This document shows positions 8,265 to 15,770 of a stretch of 55,366 bases of DNA, piece after piece (positions within the stretch are counted from its first letter, which is position 1; each line of letters starts with the position of its first letter). A program made the translations under genes and the position numbers. The DNA is from a virus: positions 1 through 55,366 of the IMG/VR virus record IMGVR_UViG_3300034061_002140. One strand, 5' to 3'. Under the pieces are notes generated by a model that saw nothing but the letters and a program-made list of their open reading frames with translations, searched no databases and had not been told where the DNA came from.

Positions 8265-11208
8265 CAAGTGCATCACCACGACCGAGCTGTTCAGCCCCAA
8301 GGATGTGGCCGAGCTCGAGGGCGAGATCAAGCGCATCGGTGGCAACGGCAACGCCGCGGCCATTGCGGCAGCCAAGGCCATCATCGAGCGGGCGCAGCAG
8401 ATGCGCACCCTGATCATGGATGCGGCGGGGATGGTGCAAGAGGCACCAGCGACTGAGGCCGCCACCCCCGTCGAGGAAGAGGACATCACCGCCAGCAACC
8501 GCCGCGTGCCCATCGTCGGGCGCAACACCACGCTGCCCGCGACGACCGGCTTCGACGCTGTCCGCATCAAGCTGCAGGACGATGCGCTGCGCATGAGGCG
8601 CGTGCTCGACGCGGTCAAGGCCAAGGGCGGCAAGGTCACCGAGGCGCAGAACTTCTACGACGCCAACACCCTGATGCCAGGCCGCATCCAGGCTGCGGTG
8701 GAGGACTTCCGCATCGACGTGCTGCGGCCGATGACCGAGCGGGCGATCAAGGCCGACATTGAGATGGACGAGCTGGCCATCTACGCCTACGCCAAGCACG
8801 CCAAGGAGCGCAACGCCTACATCGCCAGCATCAACCCGCGCCTGCCTGACGGTGGCTCTGGCATGACCAACGCAGACGCCGCCGCGATCATGCAGCGGGT
8901 GGCCCAGTCGGGCAAGCAGGCCGACTACGATGCGCTGCACGCTGACCTGATGTCGATCACGGCCACCACCCGCCAGCTCATGCTGAACGAGGGCCTGATC
9001 ACGCAGGACGAGTTCGACGCCATGGACGGCGCCTACGAGTTCTACATCCCCCTGCGGGGCTGGGAGAACGTCGTGGAGGAGACCGGCGTGGCCCGGCCAG
9101 GGGTGGGCCGCGGCGTCAACATCCGGGGCCAGGAGACGATCCGCGCCCTGGGCCGCACCTCGCGTGCGGGCGGGCTGATCGAGAACGCCATCCGCGACTA
9201 CGAGCGCGTGATCCAGCGCATCGAGAAGAACGACGTGGGCAAGGTGCTGCTGGACTTCGTGCTGTCCAACCCCGACCCCGACCTGTGGGGCGTGGACGTG
9301 GTCAAGAGCAAGCCCACCTTCAACAAGGCGCAGGGCGTCGTGCAGTTCACGTCCAACGTCGAGAAGGGCGAGGACACCATCGGCGTAAAGGTGGGCGGCA
9401 ATCAGGTCTACATCAAGCTGGCCGACCCCGAGCTCGCTCGGGCGCTGCGCCAGGCCTGGAGGGACGAGACGAGCGGAATTGAGCGGGCCACCATGGCGGT
9501 GACGGGTGTCTGGAACAACTGGATGCGCGCCGTGCTGACCCGCTACAACCCGGCCTTCGCGGCGATCAACATCCCCCGCGACGCTCTGTGGTCGGGTTCC
9601 ATGGCCGCGCTGGACGAGCTGGGGGCCAAGGGCCTGGCGCGCTACACGCTCAACTTCGGCAAGGCACTGGTGGCCTCCACCAAGGCTGAGATGGGCCTCA
9701 AGGCAGACCCGCTGTACGAAGAGTTCCGCACGGCCGGCGGCATCACGGGCGGCTTCTACATGCGCTCGGTCGAGGACATCAAGAAGGATCTGCAGCGCGA
9801 CCTGATGATGGCCGGGCCGAAGTCCAAGGCCTACCCGCTGAAGGCGGCGCGGTTCGTCATGAAGGCGCTTGAGTTCCTGGGCTCGGCCAGCGAAAACGCC
9901 ACCCGGTTCGCGCTCTACACCGCCGCCAAGGATGTGGGAAAGACCCGCATCCAGGCGGCCTTGCTGGCCAAGAACGGCACCACCAACTTCAACCGCAAGG
10001 GCGAGTGGGGCGGGGCGCTGAACAACCTGTACCTGTTCTTCAACGCCGGCGTACAGGGCACCACGCAACTGGCCAAGGTTGTGAAGAACCCTGCGGTGTT
10101 GTCGACTCTGGCGGGCGTGGCTGGGGTGAGCGCGATGCTGGCCCTGTACGGCGCGTCTGCGGGCGGCAGCGACGACGACGGTGAAGCCTACTGGGACAAG
10201 GTGCCGGGCTACGAGAAGGAGCGCAACCTGATCATCATGCTGACCCCAGGCGATCCGCTGGGAGACGGCATCAACCGCGTGGGCAAGCGCGGTCGGTTCA
10301 TCAAGATCCCCGTGCAGTACGGCTTCAACATCTTCCCCAATCTGGGCTACATGACGGCCGACGTCTGGCGCAACAGCCAGGACAAGTCCCGCGGCGTCAC
10401 GCCCACCAAGGCGGCGCTGCACATGACATCGGTGGTCTTCGGGTCAGTCAACCCGTTCGGTGGATCCGTCGACGTCACCGACGGCGTGCAGGTGCTGCTG
10501 GCTGCGATGCCTACGCTGTTCGACCTGCCGGTTCAGCTTATCACCGAGCGCAACACCTTCGGTGCGCCGGCCTCTCCGTTCAAATCGCCTTACGACAACA
10601 AGCCAGACTCGGAGCGCATGTTCCCCTCATTGCGGGGCACGGGAGCTCAGAAGGTTGCCGAGAAGATCAACGAGCTGGGCGGCGGCAACGCAGGCAAGGC
10701 TGGCGAGATTGCTGGCATCGAAACCTCAATCGCACCCGGCACGATCAAGACCTTGATTGCCGGCACCACTGGCGGCCTGGGAACCTTTGCGGATCAGATG
10801 GTCGACGCAATCATCGCCATGAGCAGCGACGACGAGAACCTGCGCGCCAAGAGCATGCCGATTCTGAACCGCTTCTACGGTGAAGTGGACCAAGACGCCA
10901 CGATCAAGATCGCCTCAGACCGCCGTCGAGAGGTTGACAAGGTCGATGATGAAGTGAAGCAGCAGAAGAAGGACGACATCGAAGCCGTGCTCAATCCCGA
11001 AGAGAAGCGTCTGATGACATTGGCCACTTTGCAGGAGCAGCAGCGAAAGCAGATGTCCGCGCTGCGCAAGGAGGAGATGGGCGTCATCAAGAACAAGGAG
11101 CTCACTGAGGCCGAGAAGAAGGTCAAGCGCAAAGAGATTCAAGTAAAGCGCGACCGCTTGGCCATTGAGTTCAACGATGCCTACAGGAAGAGCTACAGCG
11201 AGAAGTAA
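8251..11208 (+). CDS. Large polyvalent virion (probable ejection) protein
   Basis: 985 residues from the ATG at 8251, preceded by AGGAG at 6 nt; the frame is open further upstream but that is less likely coding. The block around residue 430 (TRYNPAFAAINIPRDALWSG, then a helical stretch) resembles the 'large polyvalent protein associated' LPD38-type module I know from giant phage proteins; this match is by eye. A hydrophobic stretch near residues 613-637 could be a membrane segment. The C-terminal 130 residues are highly charged coiled coil (EEMGVIKNKELTEAEKK). It probably travels in the capsid and enters the cell with DNA. Confidence 0.75.
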   Translation: MATYSKCITTTELFSPKDVAELEGEIKRIGGNGNAAAIAAAKAIIERAQQMRTLIMDAAGMVQEAPATEAATPVEEEDITASNRRVPIVGRNTTLPATTGFDAVRIKLQDDALRMRRVLDAVKAKGGKVTEAQNFYDANTLMPGRIQAAVEDFRIDVLRPMTERAIKADIEMDELAIYAYAKHAKERNAYIASINPRLPDGGSGMTNADAAAIMQRVAQSGKQADYDALHADLMSITATTRQLMLNEGLITQDEFDAMDGAYEFYIPLRGWENVVEETGVARPGVGRGVNIRGQETIRALGRTSRAGGLIENAIRDYERVIQRIEKNDVGKVLLDFVLSNPDPDLWGVDVVKSKPTFNKAQGVVQFTSNVEKGEDTIGVKVGGNQVYIKLADPELARALRQAWRDETSGIERATMAVTGVWNNWMRAVLTRYNPAFAAINIPRDALWSGSMAALDELGAKGLARYTLNFGKALVASTKAEMGLKADPLYEEFRTAGGITGGFYMRSVEDIKKDLQRDLMMAGPKSKAYPLKAARFVMKALEFLGSASENATRFALYTAAKDVGKTRIQAALLAKNGTTNFNRKGEWGGALNNLYLFFNAGVQGTTQLAKVVKNPAVLSTLAGVAGVSAMLALYGASAGGSDDDGEAYWDKVPGYEKERNLIIMLTPGDPLGDGINRVGKRGRFIKIPVQYGFNIFPNLGYMTADVWRNSQDKSRGVTPTKAALHMTSVVFGSVNPFGGSVDVTDGVQVLLAAMPTLFDLPVQLITERNTFGAPASPFKSPYDNKPDSERMFPSLRGTGAQKVAEKINELGGGNAGKAGEIAGIETSIAPGTIKTLIAGTTGGLGTFADQMVDAIIAMSSDDENLRAKSMPILNRFYGEVDQDATIKIASDRRREVDKVDDEVKQQKKDDIEAVLNPEEKRLMTLATLQEQQRKQMSALRKEEMGVIKNKELTEAEKKVKRKEIQVKRDRLAIEFNDAYRKSYSEK

Positions 11209-11210
11209 GT

Positions 11211-11225
11211 ATCAGCATTGTGAAA
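11211..11225. promoter_or_regulatory. GCATTGTGAAA site before the holin gene
   Basis: The 26-bp gap between the large virion gene and the holin contains GCATTGTGAA, the same core found at other gene borders in this genome. On the reverse strand it reads TTCACAATGCTGATACT, resembling the leftward promoter at 21334. It may be a repressor operator or a weak antisense promoter. It immediately precedes the AAGG ribosome-binding site of the holin. Confidence 0.35.
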
Positions 11226-11233
11226 GGTAGACC

Positions 11234-11731
11234 ATGATCGACATCCTTGGCGGCGGCATCCTGGGCTCGGTGCTGGGCGGGCTTTTCCGTCTGGCACCAG
11301 AGGTGCTGAAGTTCCTGGACCGCAAGAACGAGCGGCTGCACGAGCTCAAGATGTTCGAGCAGCAGTGCCAGCTCGAGGCCCAGCGTGGCCAGCAGAAGCT
11401 GCAGGAGATTGGTGCCCAGCACGGCATGGCCGTCGATGTCGGTGTGCTGGACGCCTTCAAGTCAGCCGTCGAGCAGCAGACCGAGATGGTCAAGGCGGCG
11501 GGCGGCTGGGTGGCCTCGCTGTCGGCCAGCGTGCGGCCGGTGGTGACCTACTGGATCCTGGGCCTGTGGTCGTTCGTCCACGTCTGGTTTGCGTGGAATG
11601 CGTGGCTGGCCGGCGCCTCACCCAAGGAGGTGTTCGTCGCCATGATGTCTGCCGACTTCGCAGCGCTGGTGGCGGGCACCATAAATTTCTGGTTCCTGGA
11701 CCGCACCCTGAAGCAGCGCGGCCTGGCATGA
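11234..11731 (+). CDS. Holin-like membrane protein
   Basis: 165 residues. A glycine-rich hydrophobic N-terminus (residues 4-21) is followed by a charged helix (about 24-60) and two strong membrane segments at about 102-122 and 134-155. This arrangement resembles phage/GTA holins with three membrane segments (GTA_holin_3TM type; matched by eye). Its stop codon overlaps the ATG of the endolysin gene, the usual lysis-cassette order. It would form lesions in the inner membrane to release the endolysin. No spanin genes are recognisable beside it. Confidence 0.75.
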   Translation: MIDILGGGILGSVLGGLFRLAPEVLKFLDRKNERLHELKMFEQQCQLEAQRGQQKLQEIGAQHGMAVDVGVLDAFKSAVEQQTEMVKAAGGWVASLSASVRPVVTYWILGLWSFVHVWFAWNAWLAGASPKEVFVAMMSADFAALVAGTINFWFLDRTLKQRGLA

Positions 11732-12225
11732 AGCTCGACATCGCCACCGAACTGTGCAAGCGGTTTGAGGGCCTGCACCGGGTCGGGCCGGACGGTCTGA
11801 TCTACCCGTACATCTGCCCGGCCGGCTACCCCACGCAAGGGTACGGCACGGTCTACCGGCCCGACGGACGCAAGGTGTCGATGGACGACCCGCCCATTAC
11901 CCGCGAGACGGCCCTGCAGTGGCTGGTGTCAGAGCTGCTGCACACCTACGCACCCGGCGCCCTGCGGCAGTGCCCAGGCCTGCTGCCGATGGCCCTGGCC
12001 ACGGGCGATTGGCGGGTGCTGAATGCGATCGTGGACTTCGCCTACAACCTGGGCGTGGGCCGGCTGCAGACGAGCACGCTGCGCCGCAAGATCAACGCCC
12101 AGGACTGGGAGGGTGCGAAGGAGCAGCTCATGCTCTGGACCCGCGGCGGCGGCCGGGTGCTGCCCGGCCTGGTGCGCCGCCGTCAGGCCGAGGTGGAGCT
12201 GCTGCCCTCTGCCCGGTCGTCGTAG
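11728..12225 (+). CDS. GH24 lysozyme-type endolysin
   Basis: 165 residues. It matches the phage T4-lysozyme-like GH24 fold: catalytic Glu14 in KRFEGLH, and then CPAGYPTQGYG with Cys30 and Thr36 fitting the known Glu / Asp-or-Cys / Thr arrangement. The Glu-to-Cys distance (16) is longer than the usual 9 because of an insert around VGPDGLIYPY. Later motifs such as IVDFAYNLGVGRL and LPGLVRRRQAE are typical of the family. No signal peptide or anchor is seen, so export depends on the holin. It cleaves peptidoglycan. Its 3' end overlaps the convergent gene at 12183 by 43 bp. Confidence 0.92.
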   Translation: MKLDIATELCKRFEGLHRVGPDGLIYPYICPAGYPTQGYGTVYRPDGRKVSMDDPPITRETALQWLVSELLHTYAPGALRQCPGLLPMALATGDWRVLNAIVDFAYNLGVGRLQTSTLRRKINAQDWEGAKEQLMLWTRGGGRVLPGLVRRRQAEVELLPSARSS

Positions 12226-12842
12226 GTCACCGTCGAGGTGTCGCCCAGGCGCCACTTCGCGGTGTTCTCCACCCGGTAGGTCTTGGTGCAGACCTTGAAG
12301 TCGGGCGTCTTCAGTTGCGAGTGCGTGAGCGACGGGTCGAAGAACCGGCACCGGTTGTTCGGCTGCAGGGCGAACTGCCCGTTGTCCAGCGCCAGGACGT
12401 TGTAGCTCTTGTGCTCCTCGGGCGTCTCGCTGAACCCGAAGTCGGGGATGCGCGGGTCCGGGTTGCAGTTGTCCAGCGTGAAGAGGTACTCTCCGCCGTG
12501 AAGCTGGCGGTCCTTGCCGAAGAACTCGGCGCGCAGCCCACGCAGCAGCGGCTTCTCCACCACGCTGACGTGGTAGCTCAGGCAGTCCCAGATCTGCAGG
12601 ACGTCCAGCGGGAGCGGGTCGCTGTGCTCCTCCTTCCACAGGAAGGCGCTGATCGGCAGCTTGTCGTACAGGGCGCCGAACTCGGGCAGGTAGGTCTCGA
12701 AGCGGAAGGCTTGGCCGCGAATGCTCTTGACGCTGACCCAGACGCCCTCGACCAGCTCGCCCGTCCTGGCCGGGTCGTGGTCGTACAGGTACTCGGCGCG
12801 GATCCAGACCTTGTGCGGGGGCAGGGGGGTGACGAAGTTCAT
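12183..12842 (-). CDS. Unknown phage protein (219 aa)
   Basis: 219 residues encoded convergently to the endolysin and overlapping its 3' end by 43 bp. The start ATG overlaps the stop of the upstream gene (ATGA), so the two are translationally coupled. The sequence is rich in aromatic and charged residues without membrane segments and contains four cysteines spread along the chain. I recognise no domain. It sits between the lysis genes and attP on the opposite strand to the late genes, so it could be expressed from the prophage and act as a lysogenic conversion gene (inference). Confidence 0.7.
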   Translation of the reverse strand: MNFVTPLPPHKVWIRAEYLYDHDPARTGELVEGVWVSVKSIRGQAFRFETYLPEFGALYDKLPISAFLWKEEHSDPLPLDVLQIWDCLSYHVSVVEKPLLRGLRAEFFGKDRQLHGGEYLFTLDNCNPDPRIPDFGFSETPEEHKSYNVLALDNGQFALQPNNRCRFFDPSLTHSQLKTPDFKVCTKTYRVENTAKWRLGDTSTVTYDDRAEGSSSTSA

Positions 12843-13129
12843 GTCGCCTCCTTCGCCCGCATCCAGGCCGGCAGCACGGGGTAGTGCTTGCCGTCATGCG
12901 CCACCAACACCGGCTCGGCGATGTCGTCGTTGCGCACGACGCTGCAGCCATGCACCTGGGCTGGCTCCATGTCGGCCGGCTGGCCGAGCTCCTCGGACAC
13001 CTGCCGCATCCACCAGCCCGGGGCGGCGATGACGGGCAGCGGGGTCTCGCTCCACTCATTGGGCGGGACGGTCTCCTTCAGCGCCTGCAGCGAATGCAGG
13101 ACGTTGGCGATGGCAAAAACGGTACTCAC
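12839..13129 (-). CDS. Unknown phage protein (96 aa)
   Basis: 96 residues beginning with GTG at 13129, five bases after AGGAG. It contains APGWWMRQVSEELGQPADM and ends in HDGKHYPVLPAWMRAKEAT. The stop overlaps the start of the 219-residue gene downstream. No family is recognised. Its upstream region (13130-13200) lies inside the attP P-arm region and contains a GCATTGTGAATTC site, so its transcription could be affected by integration or repressor binding. Confidence 0.65.
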   Translation of the reverse strand: MSTVFAIANVLHSLQALKETVPPNEWSETPLPVIAAPGWWMRQVSEELGQPADMEPAQVHGCSVVRNDDIAEPVLVAHDGKHYPVLPAWMRAKEAT

Positions 13130-13170
13130 GGGGTCTCCTTTTCTTCAGGCTTTGTGAACGAAACCAGATG

Positions 13171-13180
13171 GCATTGTGAA
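13171..13180. promoter_or_regulatory. GCATTGTGAA site upstream of the 12839-13129 gene
   Basis: On the reverse strand this reads TTCACAATGCCATCTG, with TTGTCC 17 bp further upstream, the same arrangement as the clear promoters at 21334 and 37269 but with poorer hexamers. The TTGTCC is the complement of an integrase arm-type repeat. It is a candidate weak leftward promoter or repressor site. Confidence 0.35.
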
Positions 13181-13184
13181 TTCC

Positions 13185-13390
13185 TGGGGACAATCTCAGG
13201 GACAATTTGTGGGAAAGGCGGGGAAGCCAGGGGAAACGATCCCTTTGAAATCAACGACTTACGTCCCATTGGTTCCCCCCAATTCCCCCCCTGCTTGGGT
13301 TCGAGTCCCATCAGCCACCCCACCTTTTTCCCATATAAATCAAGCACTTACGGGGAACCCAGGGGAGCCTGGGGACAATCCGGGGACAAT
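13185..13390. repeat. Four direct GGGGACAAT repeats flanking the attP core (integrase arm sites)
   Basis: Copies lie at 13185-13194 (TGGGGACAAT), 13198-13206 (AGGGACAAT), 13370-13379 (TGGGGACAAT) and 13381-13390 (CGGGGACAAT), all in the same orientation. They form two pairs placed on either side of the tRNA-like core, with 11-13 bp spacing within each pair. This is the usual geometry of arm-type sites bound by the N-terminal domain of a tyrosine integrase. The right pair lies inside the 3' end of the integrase gene. Confidence 0.7.
13296..13322. other. attP: attP core identical in form to a tRNA-His 3' end
   Basis: The 27 bases carry a T-arm (GGGTTCGAGTCCC), the acceptor strand and a terminal CCA, with no rest of a tRNA gene upstream. 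The T-arm plus AGCCACCCCA ending is what I know from bacterial tRNA-His genes. Phage integrases often recombine into tRNA 3' ends and restore the gene from the phage copy. It lies just downstream of the integrase stop and between paired arm-type repeats. It is therefore a crossover site and not an RNA gene. Confidence 0.8.
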
Positions 13391-14530
13391 TGAGGCTTCC
13401 AGTCTCGCCATCTCCGCAGAGTCCCGATCGCCGTCGATCCACTTGGCGTAGGTCTTGAGAAACATCTCGACGCTGTGGCCGAGCTGCTTGGCGCAGAAGG
13501 CCGGCGTCATGCCAACCATCAGCATCGCCGTGGCGTAGGTGTGCCGGCAGTTGTAGGGGCGGCGGTAGCGCATGCCCAGGGCCTTGAGCACTGGCTCCCA
13601 GTAGCTGCGCCGAAAAGCCCGCTCCTCGTGCCAGCCCACCCCGTAGCGGGGATCGTGGAACACGCGCCCGTCCTCGGCCATCTGGGTGTGCTGGCGCTGG
13701 CGCTGTAGGGCCGCCAAGGCCCGGCTGTTGAGCCTGACCGTGCGAGCGGTGTCGGTCTTGGTGCTGTCCTTCTCCTCGCCCCTGACCACCGTCTCGGCCA
13801 CCAGCACGGTGCCGGAGGCCAGGTCAACGTGGCGCCAGGCTAGGCCGAACATCTCGCCCGTGCGCATGCCTGTCCAGAACCAGAACTCGACCATGTTGGC
13901 CACCTGGCCCGGGTGCCGTTCGGCCATCCTGGCGATGATCTTCTCGCGCTCCTCGGCGCTGAACGGGTCCGGCGTGGGCTTCTGGTACTTGGCGCGCTTG
14001 ATGCTGGACACAGGGTTATCCCTGAGCACCTTGTCGGTGACGGCCAGCTCGAGTGCGTCACGCAGGACGCTCACGTAGTTGTTGACGGTCTTGCCCGACA
14101 GGCCCGCCTTGCTGGCGATCGCGATCTTGATGTGGCTGGACAGCAGCTTGCGCAGGGGCAGGTCGCCCATGGCGCCGCTCTTGGGGTCGTCGTAGGGGGC
14201 AGCCTTCCAGAACTTGATCGCGCTGCTGTAGCCGGCCTTGGTGGAGTTCTCGATGCGCTGCCCGGCCAGCCAAGTGTCGAGCTGGTCTGCGACGGTCAGG
14301 CCCGAGGTGGTGCCAGAGGCCGGGAAGTACTCGGCCATGACGAACACGCCCAGCCGGATCTTGTCGTGGATCTCCTCGATCAGGCGGGTCGCATACTTGC
14401 GGTTGGCCACCGTGGGTGCCAACGGCTTGTTGTCGACCAGCAGCGTCTTGCGATACCGCTGGCCGTCGTATGTGAAGTTCAGGCGGACGCTGCCATCCCT
14501 GACCTCTACGCCATTGCTCTTTCTACCCAC
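13340..14530 (-). CDS. int: Tyrosine site-specific integrase
   Basis: 396 residues. The N-terminal ~70 residues resemble the arm-binding DUF3596 type (GSVRLNFTYDGQRYRKTL). A core-binding SAM-like domain covers about 80-175, and the catalytic domain runs from about 190 to 375. Likely catalytic residues are Arg223 (GMRTGEMFGL), Lys258, Arg329 (CRHTYAT), His352 (LGHS) and Tyr361. The position usually held by the first His of the HxxR box is Asn or Tyr here. It would catalyse integration at the adjacent attP and, with an Xis, excision. The 3' end overlaps two arm repeats; the start overlaps the Xis-like gene by 25 bp. Confidence 0.93.
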   Translation of the reverse strand: MGRKSNGVEVRDGSVRLNFTYDGQRYRKTLLVDNKPLAPTVANRKYATRLIEEIHDKIRLGVFVMAEYFPASGTTSGLTVADQLDTWLAGQRIENSTKAGYSSAIKFWKAAPYDDPKSGAMGDLPLRKLLSSHIKIAIASKAGLSGKTVNNYVSVLRDALELAVTDKVLRDNPVSSIKRAKYQKPTPDPFSAEEREKIIARMAERHPGQVANMVEFWFWTGMRTGEMFGLAWRHVDLASGTVLVAETVVRGEEKDSTKTDTARTVRLNSRALAALQRQRQHTQMAEDGRVFHDPRYGVGWHEERAFRRSYWEPVLKALGMRYRRPYNCRHTYATAMLMVGMTPAFCAKQLGHSVEMFLKTYAKWIDGDRDSAEMARLEASIVPGLSPGSPGFPVSA

Positions 14531-14694
14531 TTTTCGTACCCGTCCATGTCGATGAGGATGTGGCCGTCGGGGGCGCGCCGGTATTGCTTGCCCTCAAGCC
14601 AGACGCCTTCCTCGATCTTTCGGCGCACTGCTTTCTGGGTGTAGCCGGTCAGCCGCTCAAACAGGGGCAGGCGCACGTATCTGGTCGCAGTCAC
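14506..14694 (-). CDS. Excisionase-like DNA-binding protein
   Basis: 62 residues from a GTG at 14694 that overlaps the stop of the upstream small membrane gene (GTGA). The pattern RYVRLPLFERLTGYTQKAVR, then a KIEEGVWLEGKQYRR turn and MDGYEKWVE, matches small winged-helix phage excisionase-like proteins. An upstream ATG at 14775 exists but would overlap the membrane-protein frame. It lies directly upstream of and overlaps the integrase gene, so an Xis role in directing excision is likely. Confidence 0.75.
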   Translation of the reverse strand: MTATRYVRLPLFERLTGYTQKAVRRKIEEGVWLEGKQYRRAPDGHILIDMDGYEKWVERAMA

Positions 14695-14825
14695 GGCAGC
14701 AACCCCCAGCCAAACTTTGCGAGCTCGTAGGCCCCCCGGGCCACGAAACCGATTGCCACTAAGCCACCGGCCCACACCGTGGCCAGCACCAGCAAGTCCA
14801 ACAAGTCTATTCCTTGGCGTCTCAT
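14691..14825 (-). CDS. Small single-span membrane protein (44 aa)
   Basis: 44 residues beginning MRRQGIDLL, with a hydrophobic stretch of about 20 residues (LVLATVWAGGLVAIGFVA) and ending GLLP. Its ATG overlaps the stop of the DUF3310 gene (ATGA) and its stop overlaps the GTG of the Xis-like gene, so it fits precisely in the coupled operon. Positive residues at the N-terminus suggest a cytoplasmic N-terminus unless reversed. Function unknown. Confidence 0.6.
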   Translation of the reverse strand: MRRQGIDLLDLLVLATVWAGGLVAIGFVARGAYELAKFGWGLLP

Positions 14826-15055
14826 AGCCCTTCCTCCAGCTCCTCGACCAGCTTCTGCAGGTAGTGCTGCGCCTTGCCGATCTCCTTGAGCTGTTCGTCT
14901 TTGGTGCCCATTCGCATGATGTACTTCAGCGCGTTGCCCCGATAAAACCCGATGCGCTGCTCACGCGGCCAGGTGTCGACCACGTCCCATGGCTCGACGG
15001 CCATGTCCTTGTAGTGATTGCCACCCACCTGGGTGGCGTTTGCGGAGATTGCCAT
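14822..15055 (-). CDS. DUF3310-type phage protein
   Basis: 77 residues. The GGNHYKDMAVEPWDVVDTW opening, the FYRGNALKYIMR core and the helical end (KAQHYLQKLVEELEE) are diagnostic of the DUF3310 family, small phage proteins sometimes labelled nucleotide-kinase-like whose biochemical role is not settled. The start codon lies within a TATCACAATG element, so a regulator bound there could also block ribosome access. It heads the coupled run DUF3310, membrane protein, Xis-like, integrase. Confidence 0.8.
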   Translation of the reverse strand: MAISANATQVGGNHYKDMAVEPWDVVDTWPREQRIGFYRGNALKYIMRMGTKDEQLKEIGKAQHYLQKLVEELEEGL

Positions 15056-15081
15056 TGTGATAGTTTACCCTTGTGATATTC
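15053..15081 (-). promoter_or_regulatory. Paired TATCACAA elements before the DUF3310/xis/int operon
   Basis: On the reverse strand two copies occur in tandem: ATATCACAAGGG (about 15081-15070) and TATCACAATG (15062-15053), the second including the start codon. TAAACT lies between them where a -10 would be expected relative to the first copy. The pair resembles the repressor half-sites of the immunity region. It is probably the operator/promoter for the xis-int operon. Confidence 0.5.
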
Positions 15082-15286
15082 AGAATGGAATAGGGTCGTG
15101 AATCCATTCGTCGCACCCGGTCTTGATGACGTCGGCAGGCGGCGTTGCGTTGAACATGGAGCACGTCGTCGGGCCGTGCGCCGTGGCGTAGTGCTGGCAG
15201 GTGAAGCACTCGACCGTGATGGACTCAAGCGCCTTGAGCTCGCGGCGGAAGAGATCGCGCTTGATCTGCAGTTCCTGGCGGTTCAT
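15080..15286 (-). CDS. Cysteine-containing small phage protein (68 aa)
   Basis: 68 residues from the ATG at 15286, which overlaps the stop of the upstream gene (ATGA). It carries CFTCQHYATAHG, then TTCSMFNATPPADV and a final CDEW, four cysteines and a histidine that could bind a metal. Helical N-terminal half (ELQIKRDLFRRELKALE). The family is not identified by name. The role is unknown. Confidence 0.7.
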   Translation of the reverse strand: MNRQELQIKRDLFRRELKALESITVECFTCQHYATAHGPTTCSMFNATPPADVIKTGCDEWIHDPIPF

Positions 15287-15552
15287 GCTTGCCCCCTTGC
15301 GCGGATGGCAATAGCGCAAGCCTGCGTCCATCCCATCTCGTTGTGGTCAACCTTCCCCGTGGCGTATTCGGCATCAACTTTCTGGTCACACACCTTCGCA
15401 CACGCCTCGCGCTCGGCAGCGGCGACAAGGGCGGCGAAGCGTTCAATCTCATCTGATGTTCCGGCGTAGTACGAACTGCGATAGTTGTAATCGGCTGGCA
15501 TTGAATCAATCCCAGCCTCCCGCGCCATCCCAATGATGTCGTCGCGTGTCAT
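15283..15552 (-). CDS. Conserved-style small phage protein (89 aa)
   Basis: 89 residues. The pattern MTRDDIIGMAREAG, then EIERFAALVAAAEREACAKVCD, and a final TQACAIAIRARGQA is a widely seen layout among hypothetical proteins of beta-proteobacterial phages. It is mostly helical with three cysteines. It overlaps its neighbours at both ends by 4 bp, so it is co-translated with them. No function can be assigned. Confidence 0.7.
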   Translation of the reverse strand: MTRDDIIGMAREAGIDSMPADYNYRSSYYAGTSDEIERFAALVAAAEREACAKVCDQKVDAEYATGKVDHNEMGWTQACAIAIRARGQA

Positions 15553-15770
15553 GCTTGTCCCTCCGTTTTGGCGATGGCGGCGCGGGCTGCTGGTTCACCT
15601 GTCAAATACTCGTTGTTGTTGAGTAGTACCTTCAACGCCTCCAGCAGTTCGTCATTCACCGCGTGCAGGCGGCGTAGTTCGGCGGCGGCTTCACGGTGAT
15701 TCGTTGGCTTGCCCAGCGCCCACGCCTCCAGCGCATCAGCCAGCCGCAGGGCTTCGGGTTGTGTGGTCAT
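15549..15770 (-). CDS. Small helical phage protein (73 aa)
   Basis: 73 residues from the ATG at 15770, overlapping the helicase stop by 4 bp. MTTQPEALRLADALEAW, then HREAAAELRRLHAVNDELLEAL, is strongly helical and leucine/alanine-rich, a layout common in hypothetical phage proteins. The frame is open upstream into the helicase gene but this start fits the coupling pattern. Function unknown. Confidence 0.7.
   Translation of the reverse strand: MTTQPEALRLADALEAWALGKPTNHREAAAELRRLHAVNDELLEALKVLLNNNEYLTGEPAARAAIAKTEGQA

Noticed and set aside
8209-10422. Long reverse open frame opposite the 985-residue virion protein
   Set aside because: Composition is that of an antisense shadow and no motif or ribosome-binding site supports it.
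13296-13322. tRNA gene
   Set aside because: Only the T-arm, acceptor strand and CCA are present; no D-arm or anticodon arm precedes them. It is the attP core.
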